Below are positions 18,682 to 29,900 of a stretch of 64,000 nt of DNA, piece after piece. Below the pieces are notes generated by a model. It saw nothing but the letters and a program-made list of their open reading frames with translations, was not told where the DNA came from and made no database searches. The stretch comes from Saccharibacillus sp. O23. GTDB lineage: Bacteria > Bacillota > Bacilli > Paenibacillales > Paenibacillaceae. Where the stretch lies: NCBI RefSeq assembly GCF_002205895.1, contig NZ_NJDE01000003.1, forward strand, positions 434,001-498,000, given 5' to 3'. Made by a program: the position numbers and the translations under genes. Each line of letters starts with the position of its first letter. Positions within the stretch are counted from its first letter, which is position 1.

Positions 18682-19248
18682 CTATTCTGTTCTCAACCGC
18701 TGAATGACGCCTTTCTCCGTCAGCTCGCTCAACAAGGCCATGAGGTCTTCCGAATCCATCGGCTGCTCGCGATTGAGCCAGAAACTCATCATGCCGATCA
18801 TCGCCGACAGCACATATTCCAGCATGTATTCGAACTTCTCGCCTTCCGCTTTCGCCGCATCGCCGAAAGTTTGGCGAAGGATCGGCTTGACGGACGCTTT
18901 GAGCTTGCCGACGAAAGCCGGATCTCCGTTCTCGCCGAGCAGCACGGCATAATACTTGCGGTTCCGTTCGTACAGTTCCAGAAAAGCTTCCATCGGCATT
19001 CCGATCTGCCGCTCTTCGAAGCGAATCGGCGGCATCTCTTCCAGCGTCGGAATCAGAGCCTGCTCGATCTGTTCCAGCATGTCGTACACGTCGATAAAAT
19101 ATTCGTAGAAGGTGCTCCGGTTGTACCCGGCTTTCTGCGTGATCTCTTTGACGGTAATCTTCTCGATCCGTTTGTTCACATACAGCGACCAGAATGCGTC
19201 GATCAAGTTCTGCCGGGTCTGCACCTTGGTTTCGGACTGTTTGTTCAC
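18682..19248 (-). CDS. TetR/AcrR family transcriptional regulator
   Basis: 188 residues from GTG 19248, six bases after GGAGGTG. A longer reading to 19371 lacks an RBS and would run into the divergent gene's start. The DNA-binding helices read NLIDAFWSLYVNKRIEKITVKEITQKAGYNRSTFYEYF, close to the AcrR-like regulators that carry a TetR_C_33-type ligand domain. It is divergent from the glycosyltransferase gene with about 115 bases between starts, so it is a likely regulator of that gene. No clear palindrome was found in the shared spacer. Confidence 0.82.
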   Translation of the reverse strand: MNKQSETKVQTRQNLIDAFWSLYVNKRIEKITVKEITQKAGYNRSTFYEYFIDVYDMLEQIEQALIPTLEEMPPIRFEERQIGMPMEAFLELYERNRKYYAVLLGENGDPAFVGKLKASVKPILRQTFGDAAKAEGEKFEYMLEYVLSAMIGMMSFWLNREQPMDSEDLMALLSELTEKGVIQRLRTE

Positions 19249-19363
19249 TCGCAGCACCTCCGGAAATCCGACATTCGCTGCCGCATTGTCGGTTGATGGC
19301 CTCGAAACGGCCGGATATGCTAGGACTATACAACGCGTCGTCGGATAAGAAAAGAGGAGCGTG

Positions 19364-20641
19364 ATGTCCATGATTACGATTCTATGCGCAGGTTCGCGCG
19401 GCGATTTCCAACCTTATGTCGCTCTGGCTCTGGAACTGCAAAAACAAGGAAAAACCGTGCGAATCGCCGGAAGTCGGGAGTTCGAGCTTTTCGTACGGAG
19501 CTTCGACGTGGATTATTATCCGCTGCAAGCCGACATCGAGTCGCTTCAAGTCGATCCCGAACTGCTCAAGCAGGCCGGTTCGGCAGACAATCCGCTTAAG
19601 ATGCTGCTTGCTTTCAATAAGATGAAGAAATACGGCATCTACATGACCCGGGAATTCTACGACGCCTGCGTCGGCAGCGAACTGATCGTCTATCATCCGG
19701 GGGTGACGCTGGGCTACTTCGCGGCGAAGCAGCTCGGCATTCCGGCCGTTCTCGCCTCCCCTTTTCCTCTGCACAAGACTCGGGCCTATCCGTCGGTCGT
19801 TCGCTACGGACGTTCCAAATCTTCGCCGCGCCGCAATCGTTCGAGCCACTCCATGCTGCAAAGCATGCTCTGGATGGCTTCGGGCAGTTCCGTCAAAAGC
19901 TTCTGGAAGCAGCAGTTCGGCGGTACTCCGGCAGGCTTCGGCAAACCTTACGAACGCCATGACCGTCCCGAACAGCCGGCCTTCGTCGCATGCAGCAGCC
20001 ATGTGTTCGAGCGGCCGAACGATTGGAACCCGAACGTCCACCAACAAGGGTATTGGTTCTTGGAAGAACCGCAGGACTACGTGCCTCCGCAGGAATTGGC
20101 GGATTTCCTCGCTTCCGGCGACAAGCCGGTATACGTCGGATTCGGCAGCGTATCGCCGAAAGACCGCAAGAACGAGATCGCCGAGCTGATCGTCGACGCG
20201 CTGGAACAGAGCGGCAAGCGGGGCATCATCAGCGGCTTGGGGGCGCTCGAAGATCTGCCCGACACGGTGATCGCCGTCGACAATATCCCTCATTCTTGGC
20301 TGTTCCGCCGGACGGCGGCCGTCTGTCATCACGGCGGCGCGGGAACGACGGCGGAAGGATTCCGCGCGGGCGTTCCGAGCTTGATCGTGCCTTTCGCCAA
20401 CGATCAATTCGCTTGGGCGCATCGGGCTTACGATCTGGGCGTAGGCGCTCCCGCGCTTCCGTTCAAGCAGCTGACGGCCGATCGTCTGGCCGAAGCGATC
20501 CGCTATGCGACGCAGCCCGGAGTAGAAGCGAAGGCCCGGGAATTGGGCAGCCGGATCGCTTCGGAGAACGGAGCGCGGGCCTGCGCGGCAGTGATCGCTC
20601 GGCTTGGCGGCCGCAAGGACTCTGTTACTGCGGCCCGATGA
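19364..20641 (+). CDS. UDP-glycosyltransferase family protein (GT1/GT28-like)
   Basis: 425 residues. Candidate starts are ATG 19364 and ATG 19370, both served by AGAGGAG (19353-19359). The N-terminal lobe begins MITILCAGSRGDFQPYVALALELQ, the pattern of sterol/macrolide-type glucosyltransferases. The C-terminal lobe carries the donor-sugar signature CHHGGAGTTAEGFRAGVPSL and then PFANDQFAWAHR. It should transfer a sugar from a nucleotide donor to a lipid or small hydrophobic acceptor, in the cytoplasm or at the membrane. The acceptor is unknown; a detoxifying macrolide glycosyltransferase is one alternative. It is divergent from a TetR gene, which suggests inducible expression. Confidence 0.85.
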   Translation: MSMITILCAGSRGDFQPYVALALELQKQGKTVRIAGSREFELFVRSFDVDYYPLQADIESLQVDPELLKQAGSADNPLKMLLAFNKMKKYGIYMTREFYDACVGSELIVYHPGVTLGYFAAKQLGIPAVLASPFPLHKTRAYPSVVRYGRSKSSPRRNRSSHSMLQSMLWMASGSSVKSFWKQQFGGTPAGFGKPYERHDRPEQPAFVACSSHVFERPNDWNPNVHQQGYWFLEEPQDYVPPQELADFLASGDKPVYVGFGSVSPKDRKNEIAELIVDALEQSGKRGIISGLGALEDLPDTVIAVDNIPHSWLFRRTAAVCHHGGAGTTAEGFRAGVPSLIVPFANDQFAWAHRAYDLGVGAPALPFKQLTADRLAEAIRYATQPGVEAKARELGSRIASENGARACAAVIARLGGRKDSVTAAR

Positions 20642-21182
20642 TGTAATCCACGAGAAGTCCGATGCTCTCCTTTTCGGAAAACGATTCGGTGTCGATCGTA
20701 AGTTCCGCTTCCGCAGGCGGTTCGTAGACCGAGTCGATCCCGGTGAACTGCGGGATCAAGCCGGCTCTCGCTTTGCGGTACAGCCCTTTGGGGTCGCGCC
20801 GTTCGCATACGTCCACCGGGCATTTGACGTAGACTTCGGCATATTCTTCCGGCGCGAAGCGCCGTCTGACCAAGCTGCGGGCCTGCGCCGAAGGCGAGAT
20901 CATCGCGACCAACACCACGAATCCGACGTTCAGAAAAAGAGCGGCGATCTCGGACGCGCGGCGAAGATTCTCCTGCCGGTCTTCGTCCGTGAACCCGAGA
21001 CCGCGATTGATGCCCGAGCGGAGCTGATCCCCGTCCAGCACCACGCAGCGGATCCCGCGATCGAACAGCTCTTTTTCCGCGGTCGCGGCCAGCGTCGACT
21101 TGCCCGCGCCGGATAGACCGGTAAACCATAACACTTTTCCCCGATGCCCGTTTCGTTTTTCCCATTCTGTTCTTTCGATCAT
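20625..21182 (-). CDS. cysC: Adenylylsulfate kinase
   Basis: 185 residues from ATG 21182, six bases after AGAGGAGG. P-loop GLSGAGKST, then VVLDGDQLRSGINRGLGFTDEDRQENLRR and CPVDVCERRDPKGLYRKARAG are diagnostic of APS kinase. It makes PAPS from adenylylsulfate and ATP. No sulfate adenylyltransferase or PAPS reductase gene is adjacent. It may serve sulfotransfer or assimilation with genes elsewhere. Its 3' end overlaps the convergent glycosyltransferase gene by 17 bases. Confidence 0.93.
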   Translation of the reverse strand: MIERTEWEKRNGHRGKVLWFTGLSGAGKSTLAATAEKELFDRGIRCVVLDGDQLRSGINRGLGFTDEDRQENLRRASEIAALFLNVGFVVLVAMISPSAQARSLVRRRFAPEEYAEVYVKCPVDVCERRDPKGLYRKARAGLIPQFTGIDSVYEPPAEAELTIDTESFSEKESIGLLVDYIIGPQ

Positions 21183-21216
21183 TCCGAACCTCCTCTCGTC
21201 CTTCCCTATTCTAGCA

Positions 21217-21245
21217 TTGACAGAAAGCAACCCGTAAACTAAGAT
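21217..21245 (+). promoter_or_regulatory. Promoter of the licT-bgl operon
   Basis: TTGACA (21217-21222) and TAAGAT (21240-21245) separated by exactly 17 bases, about 33 bases before the first RAT element. Confidence 0.75.
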
Positions 21246-21277
21246 AAACGTAACTAATCGAATAATGGATACAATCA

Positions 21278-21368
21278 GGATTGTTACTGATCAGCAGGCA
21301 AGACCGATGATTATGCGCGCACGCATTTTTTCAGATGCGATGGGGGTGTAATTAGGGGTCTTTTTTTA
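21278..21368 (+). promoter_or_regulatory. RAT antiterminator and overlapping terminator upstream of licT
   Basis: The RAT element (21278-21305, core GGATTGTTACTG then GCAGGCAAGACC) matches the LicT/SacT-type RNA target. Its 3' bases AAGACC can instead pair with GGTCTT at 21357-21362 to form a terminator followed by seven T residues. Active LicT would stabilise the RAT hairpin and let transcription enter licT itself, giving positive autoregulation. Confidence 0.85.
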
Positions 21369-21410
21369 TTCCCATATTTCGTTAACGCTTCGTTTTTAAA
21401 GGAGATTTCT

Positions 21411-22250
21411 ATGAAAATCACGCGAATCATCAACAATAATGTCATCTGCGCCACTAACGAAAGACGTCAAGAAATGATGCTTCTGGGCAGCGGCATTGGT
21501 TTTCAGAAGAAAAAAGGGGATGACGTCGATAAAAGCAAAGTCGAAAAAGAGTTTTTCCTGAAATCCAAAAACGTAACGGGGAAATTGTACGCTCTGCTGG
21601 CGCAAATTCCGATGGAATACATGCGCGTGTCCGACAGCATCATTCAATACGCCAAAGAAAACTTGAACAAAGAATTGAACGAAAACATCTATCTGACGCT
21701 GACCGACCATATCAACTTCGCCGTAGCGCGGTATAAACAGGGCATGGATTTCAACAACGCGCTGCTGTGGGAGATCAAGACCTTCTACGCCCCCGAGTTC
21801 CGGATCGCTTTGAAAGCGCTCGACATGATCAATCGGGAGTTCGATATTTCGCTGCCCGAAGACGAAGCCGGTTTCATCGCGCTGCATATCGTGAACGCCG
21901 AATTGGGCTCGGAAATGGAAAACACCATGAAGATCACCGAGCTGATGTACAAGGTGCTGAGCATCATCCGCTATGAATTCAAAACGGATTTCAACGAAAG
22001 TTCGCTGCATTATACGCGGTTGGTTACCCATTTGAAATTTTTCGCTTACCGATTGTTCAACAACGCCGCGCTGCAAAGCAACGACAGCAATTTCGTGAAT
22101 ATGATCAAAGAAAACTATCCGTCGGAATACGCGTGCAGTCTCCGAATCGCGCAGTTGATCCGGGTCGATTACGGCAAAGAACTGACGGACGAAGAACTCG
22201 TGTACCTGACCGTGCATATCCGAAGAGTGATCAGCGAGAAAAACGACTGA
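21411..22250 (+). CDS. licT: BglG/LicT-family transcriptional antiterminator
   Basis: 279 residues, AAGGAG upstream. The N-terminal CAT RNA-binding domain covers about residues 1-55 (MKITRIINNNVICATNERRQEMMLLGSGIGFQKKKGD). Two PTS regulation domains follow, about 65-170 and 171-279, with conserved His residues in TDHINFAV, ALHIVNAE, THLKFFAYR and VHIRRVIS. In the family, phosphorylation of these His residues by the enzyme II and HPr tunes activity with beta-glucoside and glucose supply. It is flanked by two RAT/terminator switches and precedes the beta-glucoside PTS and phospho-beta-glucosidase genes. Confidence 0.93.
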   Translation: MKITRIINNNVICATNERRQEMMLLGSGIGFQKKKGDDVDKSKVEKEFFLKSKNVTGKLYALLAQIPMEYMRVSDSIIQYAKENLNKELNENIYLTLTDHINFAVARYKQGMDFNNALLWEIKTFYAPEFRIALKALDMINREFDISLPEDEAGFIALHIVNAELGSEMENTMKITELMYKVLSIIRYEFKTDFNESSLHYTRLVTHLKFFAYRLFNNAALQSNDSNFVNMIKENYPSEYACSLRIAQLIRVDYGKELTDEELVYLTVHIRRVISEKND

Positions 22251-22284
22251 TCCCGCGTTTCCCATAACCCATAATGAATAGACT

Positions 22285-22373
22285 AGGATTGTTACTGGTT
22301 AAGCAGGCAAGACCTAGAGCCCCGTCGCGCATGGAGCGTTATCCGCGCGCGACGGGACTCTAGGTCTTTTTTT
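22285..22373 (+). promoter_or_regulatory. Second RAT antiterminator and terminator between licT and bglP
   Basis: RAT element at 22285-22314 (GGATTGTTACTG, loop, GCAGGCAAGACC), overlapping a very strong terminator whose arms start with AAGACCTAGAG (22309 on) and end with CTCTAGGTC (22359-22367), with a GC-rich middle and a T7 tail to 22373. This gate would stop transcription into bglP unless LicT binds. Confidence 0.92.
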
Positions 22374-22399
22374 GTTCAAAGCGCATAGGAGGGGAATTT

Positions 22400-24262
22400 A
22401 TGAATTACGACAAAACAGCGGCCGACATTCTGGAACGCATAGGCGGCGCGAAGAACGTCGACGGCTTGACGCACTGCGCCACCCGGCTTCGCTTCAATCT
22501 CAAAGACGAAGGCAAAGCCGACAAAGAAGCGCTCAAAAATGTCGACGGCGTGCTCGGCGTAGCCAGCGGCGGCGGGCAGTTTCAAGTCATTATCGGCAAC
22601 GAGGTCGGCAGAGTGCATAAGGCATTGACGCAGCTCGGCAGCTTCGCTTCCGCCTCGGACGGCGAATCTTCCGAGAAAAAAGGAAAAGTAGCGACGGTAT
22701 TGGACACGATCTCGGGCATCTTCACGCCGATCCTTCCGGCCATGATCGGCTGCGCCATGATCAAAGCGGTTCTGCTGATCCTGAAATCGCTGCATCTGGT
22801 CGAAGCCGGCAGCCAATTCGATACGATCATGACGTTTATCGGCGACTCGGCTTATTATTTCCTGCCGATGCTGCTCGCTTGGAGCGCGGCGATCAAATTC
22901 AAGACCAACGTCGGCTTGTCGCTGGCGGTAGCGGGCGTTCTGCTGCATCCGAACTTCGCCGCGCTGATGGCCAAAGGCGAACCGATCTCCTTCTTGGCGC
23001 TGCCGGTCACTCCGGCCACCTACTCGTCTTCGGTGATCCCGATCATTCTGGCCGTCTGGATCATGTCTTACGTCGAACGATTCGCGGAGAAATACTCGCC
23101 GTCCGTCGTCAAATCGATCCTGAAGCCGCTGATCATCTTGATCGTGATGGCGCCTCTGACCTTGATCGTCCTCGGACCGCTCGGCGCGATCGTCGGCAAC
23201 TATCTGGCTTCGGCCGTTACCTTCGTCAATACGCACGCGGGTTGGCTGCTGTCCGGCATTATCGGCGGAGCGTTCCCGTTCCTGATTCTGACCGGCATGC
23301 ATTACAGCTTGGCTCCGGTCGTCTTGACCGCTTACGCGACCACCAAGACGGACAGCATCATCGGCCCCGGCATGATCGTGCACAATATTGCTCAAGGCGC
23401 GGCCGCGCTGGCGATCGCGGTCAAGACGCGCAACAAATCGTTCAGACAGATCGCTTCGTCCACGGGCGTGACCGCCCTGCTCGGCATCACCGAGCCGGCT
23501 CTGTTCGGCGTCAATCTGCGGTTGAAAAAGCCGCTGATCGCGGTCGTGATCGGCGGCGTGGTCGGCGGGGTCTATATGGGACTGTTCGGCGTCGTCCGTT
23601 CGGCTCTCGGCATCGCGGGGCTGGCTACGCTGCCCGCGTTCATCACCGAAAATCCGTTTAACCTGATGCATGCGGCGATCGCCTGCGTCATCAGCTTCGT
23701 CGTCACGTTCGTGCTGACGCTGATTCTCGGTTTCGAAGACGTACCGACGGAGAACCCTTCGAAACCCGTCAAGCAAGAGGTCCCTACGACGGTCGAAAGC
23801 GAGACGCTTCCCGGCGGTCTGATCCGCTCCCCGCTGCAAGGAAGCGTTCAGGCGCTGTCGAGCATCAAAGACGAAGCGTTCGCGAGCGGAGCGATGGGCA
23901 AAGGGATCGCGGTCCGTCCTTCTTCGGGCACGCTCGCTTCGCCCGTCAACGGCATCGTGACCGCCGTCTTCCCGACCCGGCACGCGATCGGCATCCATTC
24001 GAGCGACGGCGCCGAGCTGCTGATCCATATCGGCATGAACACCGTCAAGCTCAAAGGCGAACATTTCGACGTGCATGTACAGGAAGGCGATCCGGTTCGG
24101 GCCGGCGATCTGCTGATCGAATTCGATGCGGAAGCGATCGCGGAAAAAGGATACGATCTGACTACCCCGATCATCGTGACGAACTCCGATCGCTTCGTCG
24201 ACGTGCTGAATACCGACAAACCGGAAGTCGCGATCGGCGACAGCCTGATCAAAATCATCTAA
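22400..24262 (+). CDS. bglP: Beta-glucoside-specific PTS enzyme IIBCA
   Basis: 620 residues, with AGGAGGGG upstream. Domain order: EIIB at 1-90 with the phospho-accepting Cys26 in HCATRLRF; EIIC at about 105-455 with about ten hydrophobic segments and the conserved ITEPALFGVN; EIIA at about 470-615 with the active His in LLIHIGMNTV. It imports beta-glucosides such as arbutin, salicin or cellobiose and delivers them phosphorylated. The 3' end is six bases from the RBS region of the phospho-beta-glucosidase gene. It also passes the sugar-free signal to LicT by phosphorylating the PRD domains (family knowledge). Confidence 0.94.
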   Translation: MNYDKTAADILERIGGAKNVDGLTHCATRLRFNLKDEGKADKEALKNVDGVLGVASGGGQFQVIIGNEVGRVHKALTQLGSFASASDGESSEKKGKVATVLDTISGIFTPILPAMIGCAMIKAVLLILKSLHLVEAGSQFDTIMTFIGDSAYYFLPMLLAWSAAIKFKTNVGLSLAVAGVLLHPNFAALMAKGEPISFLALPVTPATYSSSVIPIILAVWIMSYVERFAEKYSPSVVKSILKPLIILIVMAPLTLIVLGPLGAIVGNYLASAVTFVNTHAGWLLSGIIGGAFPFLILTGMHYSLAPVVLTAYATTKTDSIIGPGMIVHNIAQGAAALAIAVKTRNKSFRQIASSTGVTALLGITEPALFGVNLRLKKPLIAVVIGGVVGGVYMGLFGVVRSALGIAGLATLPAFITENPFNLMHAAIACVISFVVTFVLTLILGFEDVPTENPSKPVKQEVPTTVESETLPGGLIRSPLQGSVQALSSIKDEAFASGAMGKGIAVRPSSGTLASPVNGIVTAVFPTRHAIGIHSSDGAELLIHIGMNTVKLKGEHFDVHVQEGDPVRAGDLLIEFDAEAIAEKGYDLTTPIIVTNSDRFVDVLNTDKPEVAIGDSLIKII

Positions 24263-25726
<1,464 letters not shown>

Positions 25727-25766
25727 GATCGCTTCGCATTTCCACGAACCGTACTGCATTTTTCGC

Positions 25767-25820
25767 AAAAAAACCGTTTCCCGAGCCGGCATCCGCCGGT
25801 CATCGGAGAAACGGTTTTTT
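25767..25820. terminator. Bidirectional terminator between bglH and araA
   Basis: AAAAAAACCGTTTC (25767-25780) pairs with GAAACGGTTTTTT (25808-25820), with an inner GCCGGCATCCGCCGGT hairpin. T-runs on both strands serve the convergent genes. Confidence 0.85.
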
Positions 25821-25851
25821 GAATTCGGCGCTGAGGGTAAGAGGTCGCTTC

Positions 25852-27270
25852 TTATTTGATCACGACGTAATCGAGGTTCACCAATTTGGCGTAAGTCACG
25901 ATCTGATCGGTCGTCAGGTTCAGCGATACGACCGTGTGGTGGCCGCCGCCGTTCTCGATCCAAGCTTTCACCCCGTCTTGGAAGTTCGGCTTCACGGTCC
26001 AGAGGACGCGCGCGACCGGAAGGTTCGGAGCGGCTTCCGTCGGTTCGAACGCCGTCACTTCGTTGATCAGCAGCTTGTAGTGCGTGCCCATATCGGCCAT
26101 CGAGACGACGACGCCGTCGCCCGCTTTGCCGTCGAACACCAGACGGGCCGGATCTTCTTTGCCGCCGATGCCGAGCGGAGCGACGAGAATCTTCGGCTTG
26201 CTGCTCGCCAGCGAAGGATCGACTTCCAGCATATGCGATTGCAGGATCGCTTCGCGGCCGGTCGCCATCTCGTACGTGTAGTCTTCCATGAAGCCCGTGT
26301 TCTGATGACGGCTCATCACTTTGAGCAGACGGTCGAGCGCGGCCGTTTTCCAGTCGCCTTCGCCCGCGAAGCCGTAGCCTTGCGCCATCAGGCGCTGCAC
26401 GGCCAGACCCGGAAGCTGCTTCATGCCGTGCAGGTCTTCGAAGTTGGACGTGAACGCGTTGTAGCCTTTTTCGTCCATGAAACGCTTGAGCGCGATCTCG
26501 TAGCCCGCTTGAACGCGAACGCTCGCTTCCCAAGCTTCTTTGTCGTACAAACCGTAATCGAAATCGTATTGATCGGCGTATTCCGCCATCAGCGCGTCGA
26601 TCTCCTGCTCGGTCACGGCGTTCACGTATTCCACCAGATCGCCGATGCCGTAGTAGTCCACGGTCCAGCCGAATTGGATCTGCGCTTCGACTTTGTCGCC
26701 TTCGGTAACGCCGACGTTGCGCATGTTGTCGCCGAAACGGGCAACCTTGATATTGAAGCTTTCGTTGAACGCGACGGCCACGTCCATCCAGTCCGCGATC
26801 TGCTGCTGCACTTCCGGGCGTTCCCAGTAGCCGACGACGATTTTGTTTTGCTTTTTGAGGCGGGCGTTGATGAAGCCGTATTCGCGGTCGCCGTGCGCGG
26901 CTTGGTTCAAGTTCATGAAGTCCATGTCGATCGTCGCCCACGGAATGCTCTCGTTATACTGCGTCGCCAAATGCAGCAGCGGCTTCTGGAGCAGCTTCGT
27001 GCCGCGAATCCACATCTTCGCCGGCGAGAACGTGTGCATCCAAGTGACGATGCCGGCGACTTCGTCGCGGTAGTTGACTTCTTTCATGATGCTGGTAATC
27101 TTGTCCGCCGTGACGGCCAGATCCTGCAGCACGAGCGGGTAAGGCAGCACGCCGCTGTTGTTCAAGCTGTCGACCATCTGCTGCGCGTGCGCTTTGACTT
27201 CGCCGAGCGCTTCTTCGCCGTAGAGATGCTGGGAGCCGACGACGAACCAAAATTGTTTTTCTGCTGTCAT
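25852..27270 (-). CDS. araA: L-arabinose isomerase
   Basis: 472 residues from ATG 27270 (AGAGGATG six bases upstream; an ATG at 27279 lies directly on the Shine-Dalgarno). [16 protein letters not shown] at the N-end, [14 protein letters not shown], and the metal/catalytic segments with His in [11 protein letters not shown] and GGHHTVV are those of AraA. It converts L-arabinose to L-ribulose with a divalent metal, in the cytoplasm. It is the last gene of the araB-araD-araA transcript, 41 bases after araD. Confidence 0.95.
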   Translation of the reverse strand: MTAEKQFWFVVGSQHLYGEEALGEVKAHAQQMVDSLNNSGVLPYPLVLQDLAVTADKITSIMKEVNYRDEVAGIVTWMHTFSPAKMWIRGTKLLQKPLLHLATQYNESIPWATIDMDFMNLNQAAHGDREYGFINARLKKQNKIVVGYWERPEVQQQIADWMDVAVAFNESFNIKVARFGDNMRNVGVTEGDKVEAQIQFGWTVDYYGIGDLVEYVNAVTEQEIDALMAEYADQYDFDYGLYDKEAWEASVRVQAGYEIALKRFMDEKGYNAFTSNFEDLHGMKQLPGLAVQRLMAQGYGFAGEGDWKTAALDRLLKVMSRHQNTGFMEDYTYEMATGREAILQSHMLEVDPSLASSKPKILVAPLGIGGKEDPARLVFDGKAGDGVVVSMADMGTHYKLLINEVTAFEPTEAAPNLPVARVLWTVKPNFQDGVKAWIENGGGHHTVVSLNLTTDQIVTYAKLVNLDYVVIK

Positions 27271-27311
27271 GGGAATCATCCTCTTTTCGCGATCGTGATT
27301 TGTTGAATCCG

Positions 27312-28007
27312 TTATTTCTGTCCGTAGTAAGCGTCTTTGCCGTGTTTGCGCAGATAATGTTTATCGAGAATGCCCTGCGGCAGTTCTTTGGCAAAATGGT
27401 TCAGTTGGCGCGCGTACAGGTTCATCTTGCAGACTTCTTCCAAGACGACGCTGTTCACGACCGCCGACTTGACGTCTTTGCCCCAAGTGAACGGCGCGTG
27501 GCCTTGCAGCAGCACGGCGGGAATCGCCATGATATCCACGCCGAGTTTCTCGAACGTCTCGATGATGACATGTCCCGTCTCCGCTTCGTAGCCGCGGTCG
27601 ATCTCGTCTTGAGTCAGGAAACGCGCGCAAGGAACCGCTCCGTAGAACGTGTCCGCGTGCGTCGTGCCCATCACCGGAACGTCCAGACCCGCCTGCGCCC
27701 AGATGGTCGCCCACGTCGAGTGGGTATGCACGATGCCGCCGATCTGCGGATAATGCTTGTACAGCACGGCGTGCGTCGGCGTGTCGGAAGAAGGACGCAT
27801 CTCGCCTTCCACCACGTTGCCGTCGAAGTCGACGACGACCATGTCGCTCGGCTTCATTTTCTCGTAGTCCACGCCGCTCGGTTTGATGACGAACAATCCG
27901 CTCTCCCGATCGACCGCGCTGGCGTTGCCCCAAGTAAACTTGACCAATCCGTGTTTCGGCAGTTCCAGATTCGCTTCATACACTTCCTGCTTAAGCTGTT
28001 CTAACAA
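27312..28007 (-). CDS. araD: L-ribulose-5-phosphate 4-epimerase
   Basis: 231 residues from a TTG start (28005-28007), seven bases after AGGAGTG. Class II aldolase fold: [31 protein letters not shown], then [16 protein letters not shown] with the zinc-binding His-x-His, and a third His in [11 protein letters not shown]. It epimerises L-ribulose 5-phosphate to D-xylulose 5-phosphate, feeding the pentose phosphate pathway. Middle gene of the arabinose operon, 17 bases after araB. Confidence 0.95.
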   Translation of the reverse strand: MLEQLKQEVYEANLELPKHGLVKFTWGNASAVDRESGLFVIKPSGVDYEKMKPSDMVVVDFDGNVVEGEMRPSSDTPTHAVLYKHYPQIGGIVHTHSTWATIWAQAGLDVPVMGTTHADTFYGAVPCARFLTQDEIDRGYEAETGHVIIETFEKLGVDIMAIPAVLLQGHAPFTWGKDVKSAVVNSVVLEEVCKMNLYARQLNHFAKELPQGILDKHYLRKHGKDAYYGQK

Positions 28008-28024
28008 TGCGGTTCACTCCTGTT

Positions 28025-29626
28025 CTATTTCAGATGGTCGACGGCGGCCTGCTCGATCGCAAGTCCCGCCTTGTAGCGCTCGACGAAGACGCGGAAACCT
28101 TCGACATCCGCAGCGTCCGGCGCGATCTCCGTACCTTCGACATCTTTGAATACCTGTTCGCCGAGGAACCGGTCCAGACTCTCGCCTTCCGATTTATTGC
28201 TCATGTAAGAAGCCAGCAGAGCCATGCCCCATGCTCCGCCTTCGCCGGCGGTGGACATGACCGAGACCGGCACGTTCAGCGCGGCGGCCAACGCTTTCTG
28301 TCCGACGACCGGCGTCTTGAACAGACCGCCGTGGCCGAGCAGGCTGTCGATCGCGACCTGTTCGTTCTCGGTCAAGATATCCATGCCGATCTTGAGCGCG
28401 CCGAACGCGCTGAACAGATGCGTGCGCATGAAGTTCGCGAGGTTGAAACGGCTCTCCGGCGAACGCACGAACAGCGGCCGTCCTTCTTCGAGTCCGGTGA
28501 TATTCTCGCCCGACAGATAGCCGTAGCTCATCAGGCCGCCGGCGTCCGGGTCGGCTTCGAGCGCTTTGCTCAGCAGCACGCCGAACAGTTTGCCGGAATC
28601 GGCTTCGTAGCCCATCGCCTGCGCGAATTCGCGGAACAAGCCCATCCACGCGTTCAGATCGCTGGAGCAGTTGTTGGCGTGCACCATCGCGACCGGGCTG
28701 CCGTCCGGCGTCGTCACCATGTCGATCTCCGGATACAGCTTGGACAATTCGTGTTCGAGCACGATCATCGCGAACACGGACGTGCCGACCGATACGTTGC
28801 CGGTGCGTTTCTTGACGCTGTTCGTCGCGACCATGCCCGTCCCGGCATCGCCTTCCGGCGGGCAGAGCGGAATGCCGGCGGCCAGATCGCCATCCGGGTC
28901 GAGCAGCTTCGCGCCTTCGGCGGTCAGCGTTCCGGCTTGTTCGCCGGCGACGTACACTTTAGGCAGCAGGCTTTCCAGCGTCCACGCATACCCTTTATCT
29001 GCGATCAATTCGTCGAACTGCTTCACCATCGCCGGATGATACGTACGGCTCGATTCTTCGATCGGAAAAACGCCGGACGCGTCGCCGACGCCGATTGCTT
29101 TCTCCCCGGTCAACAGCCAGTGGATATACCCGGCCAGCGTCGTCACGTGATCGAGGTTCGGCACATGCTCCTCTCCGCCGAGGATCGCCTGATAGAGATG
29201 GGCGATCGTCCAGCGTTCGGGAATATTGAATTGGAACAGATCCGTCAGCGCCTTCGCGGCTTGGCCGGTCGTCGAGTTGCGCCAAGTGCGGAACGGCACC
29301 AACAGTTCGCCCTGTTTGTCGAACGCCATATAACCGTGCATCATCGCCGAGAAACCGATCGAACCGACCGTTTGCAGCTTCACGCCGTACTGGCGGTCGA
29401 CTTCCTGCTTCAACTCGCGGTAAGCGGCTTGAAGACCGTTGATGATCTCCTCGCGATCGTACGTCCAATATCCGTCTTTTAACTGGTTCTCCCATTCGTA
29501 ACTGCCCGAAGCGATCGTCTCGAAGCAGCTGTCGATCAGCACTGCCTTGATGCGCGTCGATCCGAATTCGATACCGAGCGCGGCTTTGCCTTCGGTAATC
29601 GCGGCTCTGAAATCTTCATGACTCAT
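28025..29626 (-). CDS. araB: Ribulokinase (FGGY family)
   Basis: 533 residues, AAGGGGAT upstream. FGGY kinase features: [17 protein letters not shown] (phosphate-binding strand), [36 protein letters not shown] and C-terminal [22 protein letters not shown]. The gene order araB-araD-araA and the AraR operator fix the substrate as L-ribulose, although some annotation systems label this subgroup only as an FGGY kinase or ATPase. First gene of the operon; the promoter lies about 125 bases upstream. Confidence 0.88.
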   Translation of the reverse strand: MSHEDFRAAITEGKAALGIEFGSTRIKAVLIDSCFETIASGSYEWENQLKDGYWTYDREEIINGLQAAYRELKQEVDRQYGVKLQTVGSIGFSAMMHGYMAFDKQGELLVPFRTWRNSTTGQAAKALTDLFQFNIPERWTIAHLYQAILGGEEHVPNLDHVTTLAGYIHWLLTGEKAIGVGDASGVFPIEESSRTYHPAMVKQFDELIADKGYAWTLESLLPKVYVAGEQAGTLTAEGAKLLDPDGDLAAGIPLCPPEGDAGTGMVATNSVKKRTGNVSVGTSVFAMIVLEHELSKLYPEIDMVTTPDGSPVAMVHANNCSSDLNAWMGLFREFAQAMGYEADSGKLFGVLLSKALEADPDAGGLMSYGYLSGENITGLEEGRPLFVRSPESRFNLANFMRTHLFSAFGALKIGMDILTENEQVAIDSLLGHGGLFKTPVVGQKALAAALNVPVSVMSTAGEGGAWGMALLASYMSNKSEGESLDRFLGEQVFKDVEGTEIAPDAADVEGFRVFVERYKAGLAIEQAAVDHLK

Positions 29627-29720
29627 GATCCCATCTATCCCCTTCCCAAGCTGCTTGCTATACGAACGGCTTCCGCTTCAGTCGGTCGATTGACGAGACA
29701 ACTCGGAGATTCGGCACGAA

Positions 29721-29734
29721 AGAATGCGGTTTCA
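29721..29734 (-). promoter_or_regulatory. Possible cre (CcpA site) downstream of the araB promoter
   Basis: On the minus strand TGAAACCGCATTCT matches the consensus TGWNANCGNTNWCA at all but two fixed positions, and lies about 15 bases past the -10 of the araB promoter, a usual roadblock position. Weak by itself; kept because Bacillus ara operons are under CcpA control. Confidence 0.35.
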
Positions 29735-29749
29735 ACAACTGACAGCTCC

Positions 29750-29866
29750 AGTATATTTTTTGTACGTACATTTGTCAACGATACAACTTAGTTATACTGT
29801 CATCGCGTATCAAAAGGTTGATTTCGTTTGCTTTACGGTATTTCCGTGCTAAGATGTGTACGTACA
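29750..29866. promoter_or_regulatory. Divergent araB / araR promoters with two AraR operators
   Basis: TGTACGTACA occurs at 29761-29770 and 29857-29866 (centres 96 bases apart), the core of the Bacillus AraR box (ATTTGTNCGTNCAAAT). The first lies inside the spacer of a perfect minus-strand promoter, TTGACA (29773-29778), 17 bases, TATACT (29750-29755), which drives araBDA. The second abuts TAAGAT (29850-29855, -35 TTGCTT at 29828-29833) on the plus strand, so AraR would repress its own gene. Nine helical turns of spacing would permit a repression loop. Confidence 0.85.
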
Positions 29867-29900
29867 ACTTTCTCCAGTGACAAGGAAAGAAGTGAATGCC

